From: CAIOSQ01 sp044359885
GTDB lineage: Bacteria > Pseudomonadota > Alphaproteobacteria > CACIAM-22H2
Direction: 5' to 3'
NCBI GenBank assembly: GCA_044359885.1
Contig: JBIKLI010000289.1
Span: 1 to 5,738, forward strand
DNA: 5,738 nucleotides
In this document: positions 4,947 through 5,738 of the stretch, one piece after another
Position numbering within the stretch: the first letter of the stretch is position 1
Layout of the letters: each line of letters begins with the position of its first letter
The notes under the pieces: model-generated
What the model was told of the DNA's origin: nothing
What the model saw: the letters and a program-made list of their open reading frames with translations, nothing else
Database searches by the model: none
Made by a program: the position numbers and the translations under genes

Positions 4947-5738
4947 GCGCGACCGACCCGGTGCTCGACATCGACGGCCTGCGCGTCCTCTACCCGCGCG
5001 CGCACGCGGCGCCGCTCGTCGCCGTCGACGGCCTGTCCTTGCGCATCGGCCCGGGAGAGATCCACGCGGTGGTCGGCGAATCCGGCGCGGGCAAGAGCAC
5101 CGCCGGCAACGCGGTGCTCGGCATCCTGGAGCCGCCGGGCCATGTCGCCGCCGGCCGCATCCGCATCGCCGGTGCCGAGATCGATCCGCGCACGGGACGT
5201 GCGCCGGGCGTCGTTCCCGGCCGCGACATCGGCGCGGTGTTCCAGGATCCGATGACCTCGCTCAATCCGCTCTTCACGGTCGAGAGCCAGATCGGCGAGG
5301 CGATGCGCCATCACCTGGGCCTGGGCCGTGCCGAGGCCCGGCGGCGCTCGCTCGAACTGCTGCGCGCGGTCGGCATCCCGGAGCCGGAACGGCGGCTCGG
5401 CTACTATCCGCACCAGCTGTCCGGCGGTCAGCGCCAACGCGTGGTGATCGCCGCGGCGCTGGCCTGCGATCCACGGCTGATCATCGCCGACGAGCCGACG
5501 ACCGCGCTCGACGTCTCGGTGCAGGCGCAGATCCTGGCGCTGCTGCGCGAGCTGGCCGACCGGCGCGGAGTCGGCATCATGCTCGTGACCCACAACATGG
5601 GCGTCGTCGCGGAGATCGCCGACCGGGTCACCATCATGCGCCATGGCCGGATGGTCGAGAGCGGTCCCGTCGCCGCCGTGCTCGGCGCGCCACGCGATCC
5701 CTACGCCCGCGACCTGATCGCCTCGGTGCCGCCAGCCG
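4943..5738 (+). CDS. ABC transporter ATP-binding protein, DppD/OppD-like (3' end beyond window)
   Basis: From the ATG at 4943, 265 codons are open up to the right edge. All nucleotide-binding elements are present: Walker A G-E-S-G-A-G-K-S-T (45-53), Q-loop Q101 in V-F-Q-D-P-M-T-S-L-N-P, signature L-S-G-G-Q-R-Q-R (159-166), Walker B L-I-I-A-D-E-P (179-185) with catalytic E184, D-loop T-A-L-D (187-190) and switch histidine H217 in V-T-H-N-M-G. A-P-R-D-P-Y-A-R-D-L-I-A-S-V-P (249-263) corresponds to the start of the oligopeptide/dipeptide C-terminal region, where HPY is usual and DPY stands here. The protein should sit at the cytoplasmic face and hydrolyse ATP to drive import through the two permeases. 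E. coli-type systems pair DppD with DppF, so either a second ATPase gene or a fused second ATPase domain is expected just downstream. The ATG overlaps the upstream stop (ATGA). Confidence 0.92.
   Translation, partial: MSATDPVLDIDGLRVLYPRAHAAPLVAVDGLSLRIGPGEIHAVVGESGAGKSTAGNAVLGILEPPGHVAAGRIRIAGAEIDPRTGRAPGVVPGRDIGAVFQDPMTSLNPLFTVESQIGEAMRHHLGLGRAEARRRSLELLRAVGIPEPERRLGYYPHQLSGGQRQRVVIAAALACDPRLIIADEPTTALDVSVQAQILALLRELADRRGVGIMLVTHNMGVVAEIADRVTIMRHGRMVESGPVAAVLGAPRDPYARDLIASVPPA

Noticed and set aside
4775..5644. A 289-codon antisense frame opposite the DppC and DppD genes
   Set aside because: No recognisable motif; composition typical of a shadow frame, and the plus strand encodes intact ABC transporter motifs here.

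Overview
The window is very GC-rich and almost entirely coding, with short intergenic gaps and strong G/C bias at third codon positions. This, and the style of the encoded proteins, suggests a high-GC proteobacterium, most likely an alphaproteobacterium. That is an inference from composition and protein families, not from a marker gene. I see no mobile element, CRISPR array, tRNA or rRNA.

Left part (1-1317), minus strand: a tightly packed three-gene unit read right to left. It starts with a HAD-superfamily hydrolase resembling 2-haloacid dehalogenases (595-1317). A small four-helix membrane protein of the DUF2938 family follows after 17 bp (98-577). Last comes the N-terminus of a GtrA-like membrane protein, whose TTG start overlaps the DUF2938 stop codon; this gene is cut off by the left edge (1-101).

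Middle (1318-1434): a 117-bp divergent intergenic region. It must hold the promoters for both directions. It contains a perfect 12-bp palindrome and three copies of a 6-bp motif, but no convincing sigma-70 promoter.

Right part (1435-5738), plus strand: a classical peptide/nickel-type (Dpp/Opp) ABC importer operon. The order is periplasmic solute-binding protein (1435-3012), a strong 16-bp hairpin with a GNRA loop (3020-3055), a DppB-like permease (3085-4056), a DppC-like permease (4053-4946) and a DppD-like ATPase (from 4943, open at the right edge). The last three genes are joined by ATGA overlaps. The binding protein would capture a ligand in the periplasm, the two permeases would form the channel, and the ATPase, probably with a second ATPase beyond the window, would power import. 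The ligand cannot be told from the sequence; this family carries peptides, glutathione, opines, nickel and other small molecules.

I find no evidence of a new type of system here. The points most worth a second look are the intercistronic hairpin, the palindrome that overlaps an alternative start of the binding-protein gene, and the non-canonical active site of the HAD protein.
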